Source of the DNA: Roseomonas mucosa
Lineage (GTDB): Bacteria; Pseudomonadota; Alphaproteobacteria; Acetobacterales; Acetobacteraceae
Direction: 5' to 3'
NCBI GenBank assembly: GCA_945878375.1
Contig: CAMDWG010000008.1
Span: forward strand, 62,001-126,000
Length of the DNA stretch: 64,000 bases
Below the pieces are notes generated by a model, which did not search any database, was not told the origin of the DNA, and saw only the letters and a program-made list of their open reading frames with translations. Positions 19,729 to 29,108 of the stretch are shown one piece after another. The position numbers were made by a program, and so were the translations under genes. Within the stretch, counting starts at the first letter, position 1. The number at the start of each line of letters is the position of its first letter.

Positions 19729-21615
19729 ATGACACAGGGCAGCCCCCCCGAGGCCGAGGCCCTCGTCCCCCCCATGCAGGGCGTGCAGGTCATCGAGGCC
19801 GCGCTCGCCACCCTGCCGCTGGTCCCCGGCGTCTACCGGATGCTCGATGCGAAGGGCGATGCGCTCTATGTCGGCAAGGCGCGCAGCCTGAAGCGGCGGG
19901 TCGCCACCTATACCCAGCTGGCCCGCCTGCCCGAACGGCTCCGGCGGATGGTATTCGAGACCCGCAGCCTGGAGGTCGTGACCACCGCCTCCGAGGCTGA
20001 GGCGCTGCTGCTGGAAGCCAATCTGATCAAGCGCCTGCGGCCGCGCTTCAACATCGTCCTGCGCGACGACAAATCCTATCCCTGGCTCGTGCTGACCGAG
20101 GACCATCCCTACCCCCAGATCGCCAAGCATCGCGGGGAGCGCCGCAAGGGTGCCAGCTATTGGGGCCCCTTCGCCTCGGCCTGGGCGGTGAACCAGACGC
20201 TCACCGCGCTGCAGCGCGTCTTCCTGCTGCGGTCCTGCCGCGACACGGTGTTCGACAGCCGCACGCGGCCCTGCCTGCTGTTCCAGATCAAGCGCTGCGC
20301 CGCGCCTTGCGTGCAGCGCATCGACGAAGCGGGCTATGCCGAGTTGGTGCGGGAGGCGAAGGAATACCTCTCGGGCGGCATCCCCTCGATCCAGAAGCGC
20401 CTGGCGGCGGAGATGGAACAGGCCGCCGAAAGGCTGGAATTCGAACGCGCGGCGTCGCTGCGCGACCGCATCCGGGGCCTGACCCATGTGCAGGGCCGGG
20501 ACCGGATCAACATCGACGGGCTGGGCGACGCGGATATCGTGGCGCTGCACCAGATGGCCGGGCAGTCCTGCGTGCAGGTCTTCTTCTTCCGCGGCGGCCG
20601 CAACAACGGCAACCGGCCCTATTTCCTGTCCCACGCCAAGGCCGAACAGCCGCCCGAGGAGGTGCTCGGCGCCTTCCTGGCCCAGCTCTATGACGACCTG
20701 CCCCCGCCGCCGCTGGTGCTGGTCAGCCACGACCCCAGCGATGCCGCGTTGCTGGCGGATGCGCTGGCGATCAAGGCGGGGCGGAAGGTGGAGATCCACC
20801 GCCCGCAGCGCGGCGACAAGCGCGCCGCCGTGGACCACGCCGCCACCAATGCGCGGGAAGCGATCGAGCGCCGCATGGCCGAAGGCGCGGCGCAGGGCGA
20901 ATTGCTCGCGGGTGTGGCGAAGCTGTTCGACCTGCCCGATACGCCGGAGCGGATCGAGGTCTATGACAACAGCCACATCATGGGCACCAACGCCTATGGG
21001 GTGATGGTCGTCGCCGGCCCCGCAGGCTTCCTGAAGCAGCACTACCGCAAATACGGGATCCGGGATGCAAAGCCCGGGGACGATTTCGCGATGATGCGGG
21101 AAGTCTTCGAACGCCGCTTCGGCCGCGCCCTGAAGGAAGACCCCGAGCGGGAGCAGGAAAGCTGGCCCGACCTGGTCCTGATCGATGGCGGCGTCGGCCA
21201 GCTTTCCGCCGCGCGGGAGATGCTGAACGAGATGGGCCTGCACGACATCCCGCTGGTCGGCATCGCCAAGGGGCCGGATCGCGATGCGGGCCGGGAATGG
21301 TTCCACCAGACCGGCAAGGATCCCTTCCAGCTGCCGCCGCGCGACCCGGTGCTGTATTACCTCCAGCGCCTGCGGGACGAGGCACATCGCTTCGCCATCG
21401 CGGCCCACCGCACAGGCCGGTCCAAGGCCCTGACGCGGAGCGAGCTGGACGAGATCCCCGGCGTCGGCGCGGCGCTGAAGCGGAAGCTCCTCAATCACTT
21501 CGGCTCGGCGCGCGGGGTGCGGAACGCCGCGCTCGAGGATCTGGAGAAGACGCCCGGCGTGGGCCCGGCGGTGGCGCGGAAGATCTACCAGCATTTCCAC
21601 CCGGCGGAGGGATAG
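19729..21615 (+). CDS. uvrC: Excinuclease ABC subunit C
   Basis: Dual endonuclease of nucleotide excision repair. GIY-YIG domain at the start (VPGVYRMLD about 32-40, [14 protein letters not shown] about 45-58), a UVR motif ([16 protein letters not shown]) that contacts UvrB, the RNase H-like C-terminal nuclease ([24 protein letters not shown]) and tandem helix-hairpin-helix motifs at the end ([27 protein letters not shown]). 628 residues. The ATG at 19729 gives the usual N-terminus. Confidence 0.97.
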   Translation: MTQGSPPEAEALVPPMQGVQVIEAALATLPLVPGVYRMLDAKGDALYVGKARSLKRRVATYTQLARLPERLRRMVFETRSLEVVTTASEAEALLLEANLIKRLRPRFNIVLRDDKSYPWLVLTEDHPYPQIAKHRGERRKGASYWGPFASAWAVNQTLTALQRVFLLRSCRDTVFDSRTRPCLLFQIKRCAAPCVQRIDEAGYAELVREAKEYLSGGIPSIQKRLAAEMEQAAERLEFERAASLRDRIRGLTHVQGRDRINIDGLGDADIVALHQMAGQSCVQVFFFRGGRNNGNRPYFLSHAKAEQPPEEVLGAFLAQLYDDLPPPPLVLVSHDPSDAALLADALAIKAGRKVEIHRPQRGDKRAAVDHAATNAREAIERRMAEGAAQGELLAGVAKLFDLPDTPERIEVYDNSHIMGTNAYGVMVVAGPAGFLKQHYRKYGIRDAKPGDDFAMMREVFERRFGRALKEDPEREQESWPDLVLIDGGVGQLSAAREMLNEMGLHDIPLVGIAKGPDRDAGREWFHQTGKDPFQLPPRDPVLYYLQRLRDEAHRFAIAAHRTGRSKALTRSELDEIPGVGAALKRKLLNHFGSARGVRNAALEDLEKTPGVGPAVARKIYQHFHPAEG

Positions 21616-21740
21616 GGGTTATCCCGCTCAACCGCCGCGGGCCTGGTGGGACGAGGGGCGGTCGCAGCGGCTTTCCGCACCTTGCCCGAAGGGCACGACG
21701 CCTCGCCCAGACGCCCCCCTTCTGCTACACAAGGGACAAC

Positions 21741-22367
21741 ATGCCGACGGATCTGCCCAACCTGCTGACGCTCTCGCGCATCGCGGCGATTCCGCTGCTG
21801 GTGGCGCTGGCGATCATCGGTGCGCCCTGGGCCGACCTTGCCGCCTGCGCGGTCTTCGCGGCCGCGTCGATCACGGATTATTTCGACGGCAAGCTGGCCC
21901 GCGAACGCCAGCAGACCAGCGACTTCGGCCGCATGCTCGACCCGATCGCGGACAAGCTGCTGGTCGGCGCGGCGCTGATGCTGCTGGCGGGGATGGGGCG
22001 GCTTTCCGAATTCGGCCTGTTGCCGGCCATCGTGATCATGCTGCGGGAAATCCTGGTCTCCGGCTTGCGGGAATATCTCGCCGGGCTCGCGCTCGGGCTG
22101 CCGGTGACGAAGCTCGCCAAATGGAAGACCGGGTTCCAGATGGCCGCGCTGGGGACGCTGCTGGCCGGCGACACCGGGGCTTCGGTGATCGGCCTCACCT
22201 TCCTCCCCGTCTCGCTGATCGGGGAGTTGATGCTCTGGACCGCGGCGGTGCTGACCATGATCACCGGCTGGGACTACCTCCAGGCGGGGCTCAGCCATGT
22301 CGGTGCCACCACCGGCGCACAGAGGCCCAGGCCCGAACCGGAGCCGTCGGAAACCGCCCGCCCGTGA
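21741..22367 (+). CDS. pgsA: CDP-diacylglycerol-glycerol-3-phosphate 3-phosphatidyltransferase
   Basis: Makes phosphatidylglycerophosphate, the precursor of phosphatidylglycerol and cardiolipin. The CDP-alcohol phosphotransferase motif is complete: DYFDGKLAR, then DFGRMLDPIADK. About four to five membrane segments. 208 residues with a C-terminal Pro/Glu tail. The start is an ATG with AAGGGA upstream. Confidence 0.96.
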   Translation: MPTDLPNLLTLSRIAAIPLLVALAIIGAPWADLAACAVFAAASITDYFDGKLARERQQTSDFGRMLDPIADKLLVGAALMLLAGMGRLSEFGLLPAIVIMLREILVSGLREYLAGLALGLPVTKLAKWKTGFQMAALGTLLAGDTGASVIGLTFLPVSLIGELMLWTAAVLTMITGWDYLQAGLSHVGATTGAQRPRPEPEPSETARP

Positions 22368-22434
22368 GCCCCTGGCCTTGAGACTGGCGGCTGCGCGGCG
22401 CATCTTGACCCAGAACCCTGGACCGAGACCAATC

Positions 22435-23112
22435 ATGCCCTTCGCGATCCGGAGCCTTCCGCCCACCGCCATCCGGTCCGCCGCGCGCGGCGCGCTGCCC
22501 GCCCTAGGCCTGGCGCTGCTACTCGGGGCCTGCACCGCACCCCAAGGCGGGGCTGGCACGGGCGCTGCCTGGTCGCCGCTGTCGAGGGGCGGCAACGCCG
22601 TCGGGGTAGACAGCCTGACGGTGCAGCGCATCCGCGGCGCCAACCCGGAATTCGCCCCGCTCGGCCCCGAGGCCGGCAATGTCTGGCCGGCCCAGGAAGC
22701 CCCCCGCCCGACGCTGCTCGGCAGCCCGGAGGAGGCGATGCGGAACATCCCCGAGTATCGCCCTTCCCTGATCGAGGGCGCGCCGCCGGCCCGCTCGCCG
22801 GTCCCGACGGAGCCGCAGCGCGCCACGCGGGGCAGTTCCAGCGCCCCGCCCCCGCCGCCCGCGGCGCGGCAGGCCCCGCCGCCCGCCGCGGCCGAAGCGC
22901 CCTCCGGCCGCAGCGCGCCCCCGCCGCCGCGCAGCGAAGGGCGCGCGCTGACCGATCCCTCCGGCCGACCGGCGGTTTCCACCGGCCAGGCCGGCAGCAT
23001 CCAGGGCTTCACCCAGCCCGGCGGCGGCGGCGGTGCGGTGATCCGTGACGGCAATGTGGAGACCTGGATCGGGCCCGACGGGCAGGCGCGCACCCGCATC
23101 GTCCCGCGCTGA
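22435..23112 (+). CDS. Proline-rich lipoprotein of unknown function
   Basis: 225 residues. A signal peptide ends in the lipobox LLLGAC (Cys33). The mature chain is low-complexity, with a Pro/Ala/Arg-rich centre (about 120-175), a Gly-rich patch and a short C-terminal stretch (VETWIGPDGQARTRIV). No catalytic domain is seen. Similar lipoproteins follow pgsA in related genomes; the role is unknown. It ends 11 bases before moaD. Confidence 0.78.
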   Translation: MPFAIRSLPPTAIRSAARGALPALGLALLLGACTAPQGGAGTGAAWSPLSRGGNAVGVDSLTVQRIRGANPEFAPLGPEAGNVWPAQEAPRPTLLGSPEEAMRNIPEYRPSLIEGAPPARSPVPTEPQRATRGSSSAPPPPPAARQAPPPAAAEAPSGRSAPPPPRSEGRALTDPSGRPAVSTGQAGSIQGFTQPGGGGGAVIRDGNVETWIGPDGQARTRIVPR

Positions 23113-23123
23113 TCGAGGCTGCC

Positions 23124-23375
23124 TTGAAGGTTCTCTATTTCGCCTGGGTCCGGCAGAAGGTCGGGATCGCGGAGGAAGACATCGCGCCCCCGCCCGAAAT
23201 CCGCGACGTGGCCGGGCTGATTGCCTTCCTCGCCGCCCGCAGCCCCGGCCACGCCGCCGCCTTCGCCGATCCGCGCCAGCTGCGCGCGGCGGTGAACCAG
23301 GATTTCGCCACCCCGGATGCGCCGGTGGCGCCGGGCGACGAGGTCGCCTTCTTCCCCCCCGTGACCGGCGGCTGA
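23124..23375 (+). CDS. moaD: Molybdopterin synthase small subunit MoaD
   Basis: A ubiquitin-like sulphur carrier of 83 residues. It begins MKVLYFAWVRQKVGI and ends in the required C-terminal Gly-Gly (PPVTGG), which is thiocarboxylated and donates sulphur to precursor Z. The start codon is TTG with GAGG upstream. It is 2 bases ahead of moaE. Confidence 0.94.
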   Translation: MKVLYFAWVRQKVGIAEEDIAPPPEIRDVAGLIAFLAARSPGHAAAFADPRQLRAAVNQDFATPDAPVAPGDEVAFFPPVTGG

Positions 23376-23377
23376 CC

Positions 23378-23836
23378 ATGGGCGTCGTCCCGCGCATCCT
23401 GGTGCAGGAAGCGCCCTTCGACCTGGGCGCGGAGACGGCGGCGCTGCATGCCGGGCGGGAGGATGTGGGCGGGCTGGCAAGCTTCCTCGGCATCTGTCGC
23501 GGCGATGGCGGGCTCGGCGCGATGGTGCTGGAACACTATCCCGGCATGACCGAACGCGCGCTGGAGAAGATCGCGCGCGAGGCCTGCGCGCGCTGGCCGC
23601 TGACGGCCTGCACCGTCATCCACCGCTACGGACGGCTGGTGCCCGGCGATCCCATCGTGCTGGTGCTGACCGCGAGCGCGCATCGCGTGGCCGCGCTTGA
23701 ATCCTGCGCCTTCCTGATCGACTGGCTGAAGACCAAGGCCCCCTTCTGGAAGCGCGAGGAATTCGCCGGCGGCGAGGCGCGCTGGGTCGAGGCCAAGGCC
23801 GAAGATGACGCGGCGGCCGCCCGCTGGGCGCGCTGA
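23378..23836 (+). CDS. moaE: Molybdopterin synthase catalytic subunit MoaE
   Basis: Large subunit of molybdopterin synthase, 152 residues. Typical segments are GASFLGICR-like (LASFLGICRGD), LEHYPGM, IHRYGRLVPGD, ASAHRVAALESC and the catalytic Lys region LKTKAPFWKRE. It forms the heterotetramer with the adjacent moaD product. The window also encodes a molybdoenzyme, MsrP. Its stop overlaps the next ATG (TGATG). Confidence 0.96.
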   Translation: MGVVPRILVQEAPFDLGAETAALHAGREDVGGLASFLGICRGDGGLGAMVLEHYPGMTERALEKIAREACARWPLTACTVIHRYGRLVPGDPIVLVLTASAHRVAALESCAFLIDWLKTKAPFWKREEFAGGEARWVEAKAEDDAAAARWAR

Positions 23837-25173
23837 TGCGGCAGAGGTGGCTTGAGGCTGCAGCGCTGCTCGCTGGGGCGCTGCTGCTGGTCTGGCCGGC
23901 CTTCCTGAATGGCTATCCGTTGGTCTTCAGCGATACCGGCGCCTTCCTGCACCAGACGCTCGGCCCGCTGGTCATCTGGGACAAGCCGCATGTCTATGGT
24001 CCGCTGCTGCATGCCTTCCACTGGCGGGTCACGCTATGGGGGCCGCTGCTCGCGCAAGGGCTGCTGCTCTCCTGGCTGCTGTGGCTGACGCAGCGCGCGC
24101 TGCGCGGTGCTGCGAGGCCGGGGCTGCACCTGCTGGCCTGCCTGGGTGCGGCGGCGCTGACCACGGCGCCCTTCACCATCGCGCTGCTGATGCCGGACGT
24201 CTTCGCCCCCGTCGTGCTGATCGTCCTGCTGCTGCTGGGCTTCGCACGGGATAGGCTTTCGACCGCCGAGGCCTGGGCGCTCGGCCTCCTCGGCGCGGTC
24301 GGCATCGCGGCGCATCTGTCGCATCTGCCGCTGGCGGCGGCGATCATCACGCTGGTGCTGCTGGTCGCGCGGCGCGTCAGGCCGGTGCTGCGCGTGGCCG
24401 CCCCGCTGGCGGGTGCGGTACTGATCCTGCTGGCGACCAATCTCTGGGGGCATGGGCGCGCGGTGCTGTCGCCGCATGGCGCGACCTTCGCGCTCGCCCG
24501 GCTGCAGGCCGATGGCCCCGCCACGACGGTGATCCGGGCGCGCTGCCCCGAATCCGGCTGGTATCTCTGCGCCTTCGCCGACCGCCTGCCGATGGAAAGC
24601 GACGAGTTCCTCTGGGACCCCGCGAGCCCGGTGAACCGCGCACCGGACGGCACGCCCCGCTTCCTCGGCGGCGCGCTGCTGTCGGCCGAGGCCAGCGTGA
24701 TCGTGGCCGAGACGCTGCGCGCCCATCCGCTGGAGGTCGCGGCGCAGGCGATCCGGAACAGCTGGACGCAGCTGGTGATCGCCCATGCCGGCGACACCCT
24801 GGTGCCGGACCATCTGGCGGCCGCGGTGCGGCCCCGCATCGCGGAGGGTTTCCCGCCGCGCGAACTGGCCGCCTGGGATGCCGCGCTGCAGCCGCGCGGC
24901 GCATTGCCGGCGGCCGCCGCCCCCTTCCTCTGGCCACACATGCCGGTGCTGCTGGCGGGCGTCGTGCTGGCGCTGCTGGCGTGGTGGCGCGCGGCACGGG
25001 CGCATGATCTGCGCCGGCTCGGGCTGGTGGTGGGGGTGCTGGTGGGCGTGACCGCCAATGCGGTGGCCGCCGGCGCGCTCTCCAAGCCCAATCCGCGCTA
25101 CGAGGCGCGGATCCTGTGGCTGCTGCCGGTGGTCGCCGCCCTGGCGATCATCCCGCGCCGCCCGGGGGCGTAG
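23836..25173 (+). CDS. Polytopic inner-membrane protein, family unknown
   Basis: 445 residues with about nine or ten hydrophobic segments and one large periplasmic loop (about 220-350). The first loop carries SDTGAFLHQ and DKPHVYGPLLHAFHW. Acidic residues in the first loop plus many membrane helices recall GT-C type glycosyltransferases, but no signature is certain. It is translationally coupled to moaE (TGATG), although a functional link with molybdopterin is not evident. Confidence 0.75.
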   Translation: MRQRWLEAAALLAGALLLVWPAFLNGYPLVFSDTGAFLHQTLGPLVIWDKPHVYGPLLHAFHWRVTLWGPLLAQGLLLSWLLWLTQRALRGAARPGLHLLACLGAAALTTAPFTIALLMPDVFAPVVLIVLLLLGFARDRLSTAEAWALGLLGAVGIAAHLSHLPLAAAIITLVLLVARRVRPVLRVAAPLAGAVLILLATNLWGHGRAVLSPHGATFALARLQADGPATTVIRARCPESGWYLCAFADRLPMESDEFLWDPASPVNRAPDGTPRFLGGALLSAEASVIVAETLRAHPLEVAAQAIRNSWTQLVIAHAGDTLVPDHLAAAVRPRIAEGFPPRELAAWDAALQPRGALPAAAAPFLWPHMPVLLAGVVLALLAWWRAARAHDLRRLGLVVGVLVGVTANAVAAGALSKPNPRYEARILWLLPVVAALAIIPRRPGA

Positions 25174-25184
25174 CCCCCCCGGGC
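25160..25184. terminator. GC hairpin at the end of the membrane gene, facing ilvE
   Basis: GCCCGGGGGC, GTA, GCCCCCCCGGGC form a strong hairpin with a two-base bulge. It overlaps the stop codon of the membrane protein and sits 12 bases from the convergent ilvE stop. It probably ends transcription from both sides. No T tract follows. Confidence 0.5.
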
Positions 25185-25196
25185 GGGCTGCAAGCA

Positions 25197-26099
25197 TCAG
25201 CCGCCGAGCGTCGCCGCGACCTGTTCCGGCGGCATCCGCACCAGCGCCTCGTAGTCGCGCAGCAGCGTCTCGGTGATGGCGGCGGGGGTGAAGGTCTGGT
25301 CGCCCACCTGCCGCACCGGCGTCACTTCCGCCGCGGTGCCGGCCAGGAACACTTCCGTCGCCTTGGCCAGGTCGGATTGCGGGATGGTGCGCTCGATCAC
25401 CTTGATCTGGTTCTTGCGCGCCAGCGCCATCACGGTGCGGCGGGTGATGCCGTCCAGGAAGTTGATCGGTGTCGGCGTGTGCAGGTCGCCATCGATCACC
25501 ATGAAGACATTGGCGCCCGTCGCCTCGCTGATGTCGCCCTTCCAGTCGAGCATCAGCGCATCGTCGAAGCCTTCGGCTTCCGCATGATGCTTGGACAGCG
25601 TGCCGATCATGTAGAGCCCCGCGGCCTTGGAGGCGGTCGGCGCGGTTTCCGGGTGCGGGCGCTTCCACTTCGCCCAGCCCAGGCGCACGCCCTTCATCCG
25701 GTTGTCGCCGAACAGGTTCGGCCAGGCCCAGGTGGCGATCGCCAGGTGGATCTTGGTCTGCTGGGCGGAGACAGAGAGCTGTTCCGCGCCGCGCCAGGCG
25801 ATCGGGCGGACATAGGCATCCGTCTGGCCGTTCTTCGCCAGCGTCGCCTTGCAGGCCTCGTCGATCTGCTCGGCCGTGTAGGGGATCTCGAAGCCGAGGA
25901 TGCGGCCGGAGGCGATCAGGCGCTCGGTGTGCTCGCGCAGCTTGAAGATGTGGCCAGCATAGGCGCGCTCACCCTCGAAGACGCCGGAGGCATAATGCAG
26001 GCCATGCGACAGGACATGCAGCCGGGCGTCGCGCCAGGCGACGAATTCACCATCCAGCCAGATCCAGCCATCGCGATCATCGAAGGGCACCAGGGCCAT
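25197..26099 (-). CDS. ilvE: Branched-chain amino acid aminotransferase
   Basis: A fold-type IV PLP enzyme of 300 residues that makes Leu, Ile and Val from their 2-oxo acids. PLP lysine in TASKAAGLYMIG (Lys158); ISEATGANVFMV and LDGITRRTVM are typical. SHGLHYASGVFEGERAY is the N-terminal signature. Its start faces the MarR gene; the 184-base divergent gap must hold both promoters. Confidence 0.95.
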   Translation of the reverse strand: MALVPFDDRDGWIWLDGEFVAWRDARLHVLSHGLHYASGVFEGERAYAGHIFKLREHTERLIASGRILGFEIPYTAEQIDEACKATLAKNGQTDAYVRPIAWRGAEQLSVSAQQTKIHLAIATWAWPNLFGDNRMKGVRLGWAKWKRPHPETAPTASKAAGLYMIGTLSKHHAEAEGFDDALMLDWKGDISEATGANVFMVIDGDLHTPTPINFLDGITRRTVMALARKNQIKVIERTIPQSDLAKATEVFLAGTAAEVTPVRQVGDQTFTPAAITETLLRDYEALVRMPPEQVAATLGG

Positions 26100-26283
26100 T
26101 GCGGCATTCCTCCACTCATTGGCAGCTTCGCGGGCGGCGCGGCCCCTTCCGGGCGCCGGTCGCTACGCATCGTCATGCCGTTGCCCTATATCCGTCCAGG
26201 CCCCGGCATGCGATGGGGCGAGTGTGGCGGGGCTGAGGAAAAGCGTCAATGATGCTGACCCATTACCGACCGAATGAGGACGC

Positions 26284-26880
26284 ATGACGGGCATGCCCAG
26301 GACCCTCATGCCCCGCGGCGCCCACCCCGGCCCCGCCGCGCCGCATGATCCGGCCTCCGGCGCCGGGAAGGACGCCCCGGCGGGGCGCAACCTGCTGTTC
26401 CTGCGCGAGGCGGAGTTGCGCCTGGCCCAGGATCTCCTGTTCTTCGGCTATCGGGACTTCACCGCCGGGGCGGATGCGATCCTGGCCGGGCTTGGCATGG
26501 GCCGCGCGCATCACCGCGTGCTGCATTTCGTCGGACGCCGGCCGGGCATCACGGTGGGGGAGTTGCTGGGCATCCTCGGCATCACCAAGCAGTCGCTCGG
26601 CCGCGTGCTGACGCCGCTGATCGAGGAGGGCTACGTCACCCAGGCGCCGGGCCAATCCGACCGCCGCCAGCGGCTGCTGTCGCTGACGCCGAAGGGGACC
26701 GCGCTGGAACGCAGCCTGTACGACCGGCAGCGGGAGACGGTGATGCAGGCCTATCGCGAAGCCGGCCCGCAGGCGGTGGAAGGCTTCCGCCGCGTGATGC
26801 GCGGCCTGATGGGCCAGGATGCCCGCGCCGCGCTGGCGCGGCTCGAAGCCCGGGGCATGGGTGGGGAGGGCACGGAATGA
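26284..26880 (+). CDS. MarR-family transcriptional regulator (PetP-like)
   Basis: 198 residues. Winged helix: FVGRRPGITVGELLGILG, ITKQSLGRVLTPLIEEGYV, and the wing QSDRRQRLLSLTPKG. The N-terminal 30 residues are Pro/Gly-rich. Its stop overlaps the next ATG (ATGA). A MarR gene joined to an OmpR-type response regulator is the petP-petR arrangement known from Rhodobacter, where it precedes cytochrome bc1 genes. Here bc1 genes are absent and a kinase follows. Confidence 0.88.
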   Translation: MTGMPRTLMPRGAHPGPAAPHDPASGAGKDAPAGRNLLFLREAELRLAQDLLFFGYRDFTAGADAILAGLGMGRAHHRVLHFVGRRPGITVGELLGILGITKQSLGRVLTPLIEEGYVTQAPGQSDRRQRLLSLTPKGTALERSLYDRQRETVMQAYREAGPQAVEGFRRVMRGLMGQDARAALARLEARGMGGEGTE

Positions 26881-27602
26881 ACAGCGCCGCGATCCTGCCG
26901 GAAAGCCCGCCGGACGCACCGCATCTTCTGGTGGTGGACGATGATGCGCGGTTGCGCGCCCTGCTGCAGCGCTTCCTGGCCGAACAGGGCTTCCGCGTCA
27001 CCGCCGCGGCCGATGCCGCGGCCGCGCGGCGCGCCCTGGCCGGATTCGAATTCGACCTGGTGGTGCTGGATGTGATGATGCCCGGCGAAAGCGGCATCGA
27101 ACTGGTCGAGAGCCTGCGCCGCGAAGGCCAGGACGTGCCGGTGCTGATGCTGACCGCGCGCGGCGCGCCCGATGACCGGATCGCGGGGCTGGAGGCCGGG
27201 GTGGATGACTACCTGGGCAAGCCCTTCGACCCGCGCGAACTCGCGCTGCGGATCCGCACCATCCTCCGCCGCGCCACGCCGCCGCCGGTGGAGACCAGCG
27301 CGGGCCCGGTGCAGCTCGGCCAGCGCTGGTTCGACCCGCAGCGCGTGGAGCTGCGCGGGCCGGACGGCACGGTGCGCCTTACCGGCGGCGAGACCGCCCT
27401 GCTGGCCGCCCTGGCCGCGCGCGCGGGGGAGGTGCTGAGCCGCGAGGAGATCGGCGCCGCACTCGGCACGCCCGAAGCCGGGGAGCGTGCCATCGACGTG
27501 CAGGTCACGCGCCTGCGCCGCAAGATCGAACCCGACCCGCGCGAGCCGCGCTTCATCCAGACCGTGCGGCACAAGGGCTATGTGCTGAGGCCAGGGCTGT
27601 GA
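26877..27602 (+). CDS. OmpR-family response regulator (PetR-like)
   Basis: 241 residues. Receiver domain with the acidic pocket VVDDDAR and phospho-acceptor Asp65 (FDLVVLDVMMPG); the conserved Lys is in YLGKPFDPREL. The DNA-binding winged helix spans about 145-238 (VTRLRRKIEPD, FIQTVRHKGYVL). It is coupled to the MarR gene and followed, after a hairpin-rich spacer, by a histidine kinase that is the likely partner. Confidence 0.93.
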   Translation: MNSAAILPESPPDAPHLLVVDDDARLRALLQRFLAEQGFRVTAAADAAAARRALAGFEFDLVVLDVMMPGESGIELVESLRREGQDVPVLMLTARGAPDDRIAGLEAGVDDYLGKPFDPRELALRIRTILRRATPPPVETSAGPVQLGQRWFDPQRVELRGPDGTVRLTGGETALLAALAARAGEVLSREEIGAALGTPEAGERAIDVQVTRLRRKIEPDPREPRFIQTVRHKGYVLRPGL

Positions 27603-27736
27603 TGGCCGTCGGCCAGGATTCCGACCAGCGCCCCGCAGGGGCGAGCGGCCGAATGGCCGCCGCCGCCAATGCGGCGAAGCCAAGTGGCCGGAGGCCACGC
27701 CCGGCGTCTGAGGGGGACGAAGGCTTTGCCTTCGTC
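27603..27736 (+). repeat. Array of six small perfect hairpins between regulator and kinase
   Basis: Six perfect short palindromes follow one another: 27603-27615 (TGGCC, loop GTC), 27629-27643 (CGCCCC, loop GCA), 27645-27660 (GCGGCC, loop GAAT), 27661-27676 (CGCCGC, loop CAAT), 27684-27698 (GTGGCC, loop GGA) and 27716-27736 (GACGAAGGC, loop TTT). Stems are 5, 6, 6, 6, 6 and 9 bp, all without mismatch. They nearly fill the 142-base gap. The spacer has no ORF with coding character. Confidence 0.85.
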
Positions 27737-27744
27737 TACCCAGC

Positions 27745-29106
27745 ATGAAATCCCGCTTCGAGCGGAGCTTCCGCGCCTTCATGCCGCGTGGGCTGCTCGG
27801 GCGCAGCCTGCTGATCATCCTGCTGCCGCTGCTGATCCTGCAGGGCGTCGCGCTGCAGATCTTCTATGGCTCGCATCTCGACGTCATCTCACGCCGCATG
27901 TCGGCGGCGGTGGCGGGGGAGTTGGGCTTCGTGATCGAGTTGCTCCAGCGCGACCCCTCTGCCGAGCACCGCGCCTGGGTGTTCCGCGAGGTCGCCTGGC
28001 GCTTCAACATGGCGATGGCCTTCGAACCGGGCGCGACGCTGGGCCCGCTGCCGGAACGCCCCGCCTCCCTGCCCCTGCTGCCGCTCGAAGGCGATCTCGC
28101 CAGCGCGATGAACAGCGCGGTGGGCCGGCCCTTCGATGCCGATTGGACCTCCGACCCGCGCAGCGTGATCATCCGCATCCAGCTGCCCGAAGGCGTCCTG
28201 CATGTGGAAGCGCCGCGCAAGCGGCTGTTCACCGCGACGCTCTACCTGTTCATGATCTGGCTGGTCGGATCGGCGCTGCTGCTGTTCCTGATCGCGGCGC
28301 TGTTCATGAAGAACCAGGTGCGCGCGATCCGGCGCCTGGCCGGCGCCGCGGAGGCCTTCGGCCTCGGCCGCGACATCGGACCGATGAAGCCCGAGGGCGC
28401 GAGCGAGGTCCGGCAGGCGGCGCAGGCCTTCAACCGCATGCAGGACCGCATCCGCCGCTTCGTCACGCAGCGGACGGAGATGCTGGCCGGCATCAGCCAC
28501 GATCTGCGGACGCCGCTGACGCGCATGCGCCTCGGCCTCGCGATGCTGCCGCAGGCGCCCAGCGCGGCGGAGGACATCGCCGCGATCACCCAGGATGTGG
28601 AGGAGATGGAGCGGATGGTCGCCGCCTATCTCGCCTTCGCGCGCGGCGAGGGCGGCGAACAGCCGCGCCGGGCCGACCTGGCGGAGATCGTGCAGGATGT
28701 GGCGCAGAAGGCACGCCGGGATGGGGCGGAAGTTGCGGTGGAATCGCCGGCCGCGCTGATGCTGCCGCTGCGTCCCGATGCGCTGCGCCGGTGCCTGGCC
28801 AATCTGCTCGACAATGCGCGCAAGCATGCGCGGCGGATCGCCGTGGCGGTCACGGAGGTCCCGCGGGAGGCCCCGGCGCAGTCTGGCACAGGCGGCTGGG
28901 CGCAGGTGACGGTGGATGATGACGGGCCGGGAATCCCGGCGGCCCAGCGGGAGGAAGCCTTCCGCCCCTTCGCCACGCTTTCCGCCGGCGGCACGGGGCT
29001 TGGCCTTGCCATCGCGCGCGACATCGTCCGCGCCCATGGCGGGGACATCGTGCTGGAGGACAGCCCGCTCGGCGGTCTGCGCGCCAGGATCAGGTTGCCG
29101 GTGTGA
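27745..29106 (+). CDS. Membrane sensor histidine kinase (EnvZ-like)
   Basis: 453 residues. Two membrane helices (about 20-40 and 163-188) flank a periplasmic domain of about 120 residues. HAMP domain about 188-240. The H-box is AGISHDLRTPLTRMRL with His252. The ATPase domain has NLLDNARKHA (N box), VDDDGPGIPAAQRE and GGTGLGLAIARDI. It probably phosphorylates the upstream PetR-like regulator. The start ATG is 8 bases after the last hairpin of the spacer array. Confidence 0.92.
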   Translation: MKSRFERSFRAFMPRGLLGRSLLIILLPLLILQGVALQIFYGSHLDVISRRMSAAVAGELGFVIELLQRDPSAEHRAWVFREVAWRFNMAMAFEPGATLGPLPERPASLPLLPLEGDLASAMNSAVGRPFDADWTSDPRSVIIRIQLPEGVLHVEAPRKRLFTATLYLFMIWLVGSALLLFLIAALFMKNQVRAIRRLAGAAEAFGLGRDIGPMKPEGASEVRQAAQAFNRMQDRIRRFVTQRTEMLAGISHDLRTPLTRMRLGLAMLPQAPSAAEDIAAITQDVEEMERMVAAYLAFARGEGGEQPRRADLAEIVQDVAQKARRDGAEVAVESPAALMLPLRPDALRRCLANLLDNARKHARRIAVAVTEVPREAPAQSGTGGWAQVTVDDDGPGIPAAQREEAFRPFATLSAGGTGLGLAIARDIVRAHGGDIVLEDSPLGGLRARIRLPV

Positions 29107-29108
29107 CC

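Noticed and set aside
19381-21600. 739-residue minus-strand frame
   Set aside because: It is the exact antisense of uvrC with no recognisable domain.
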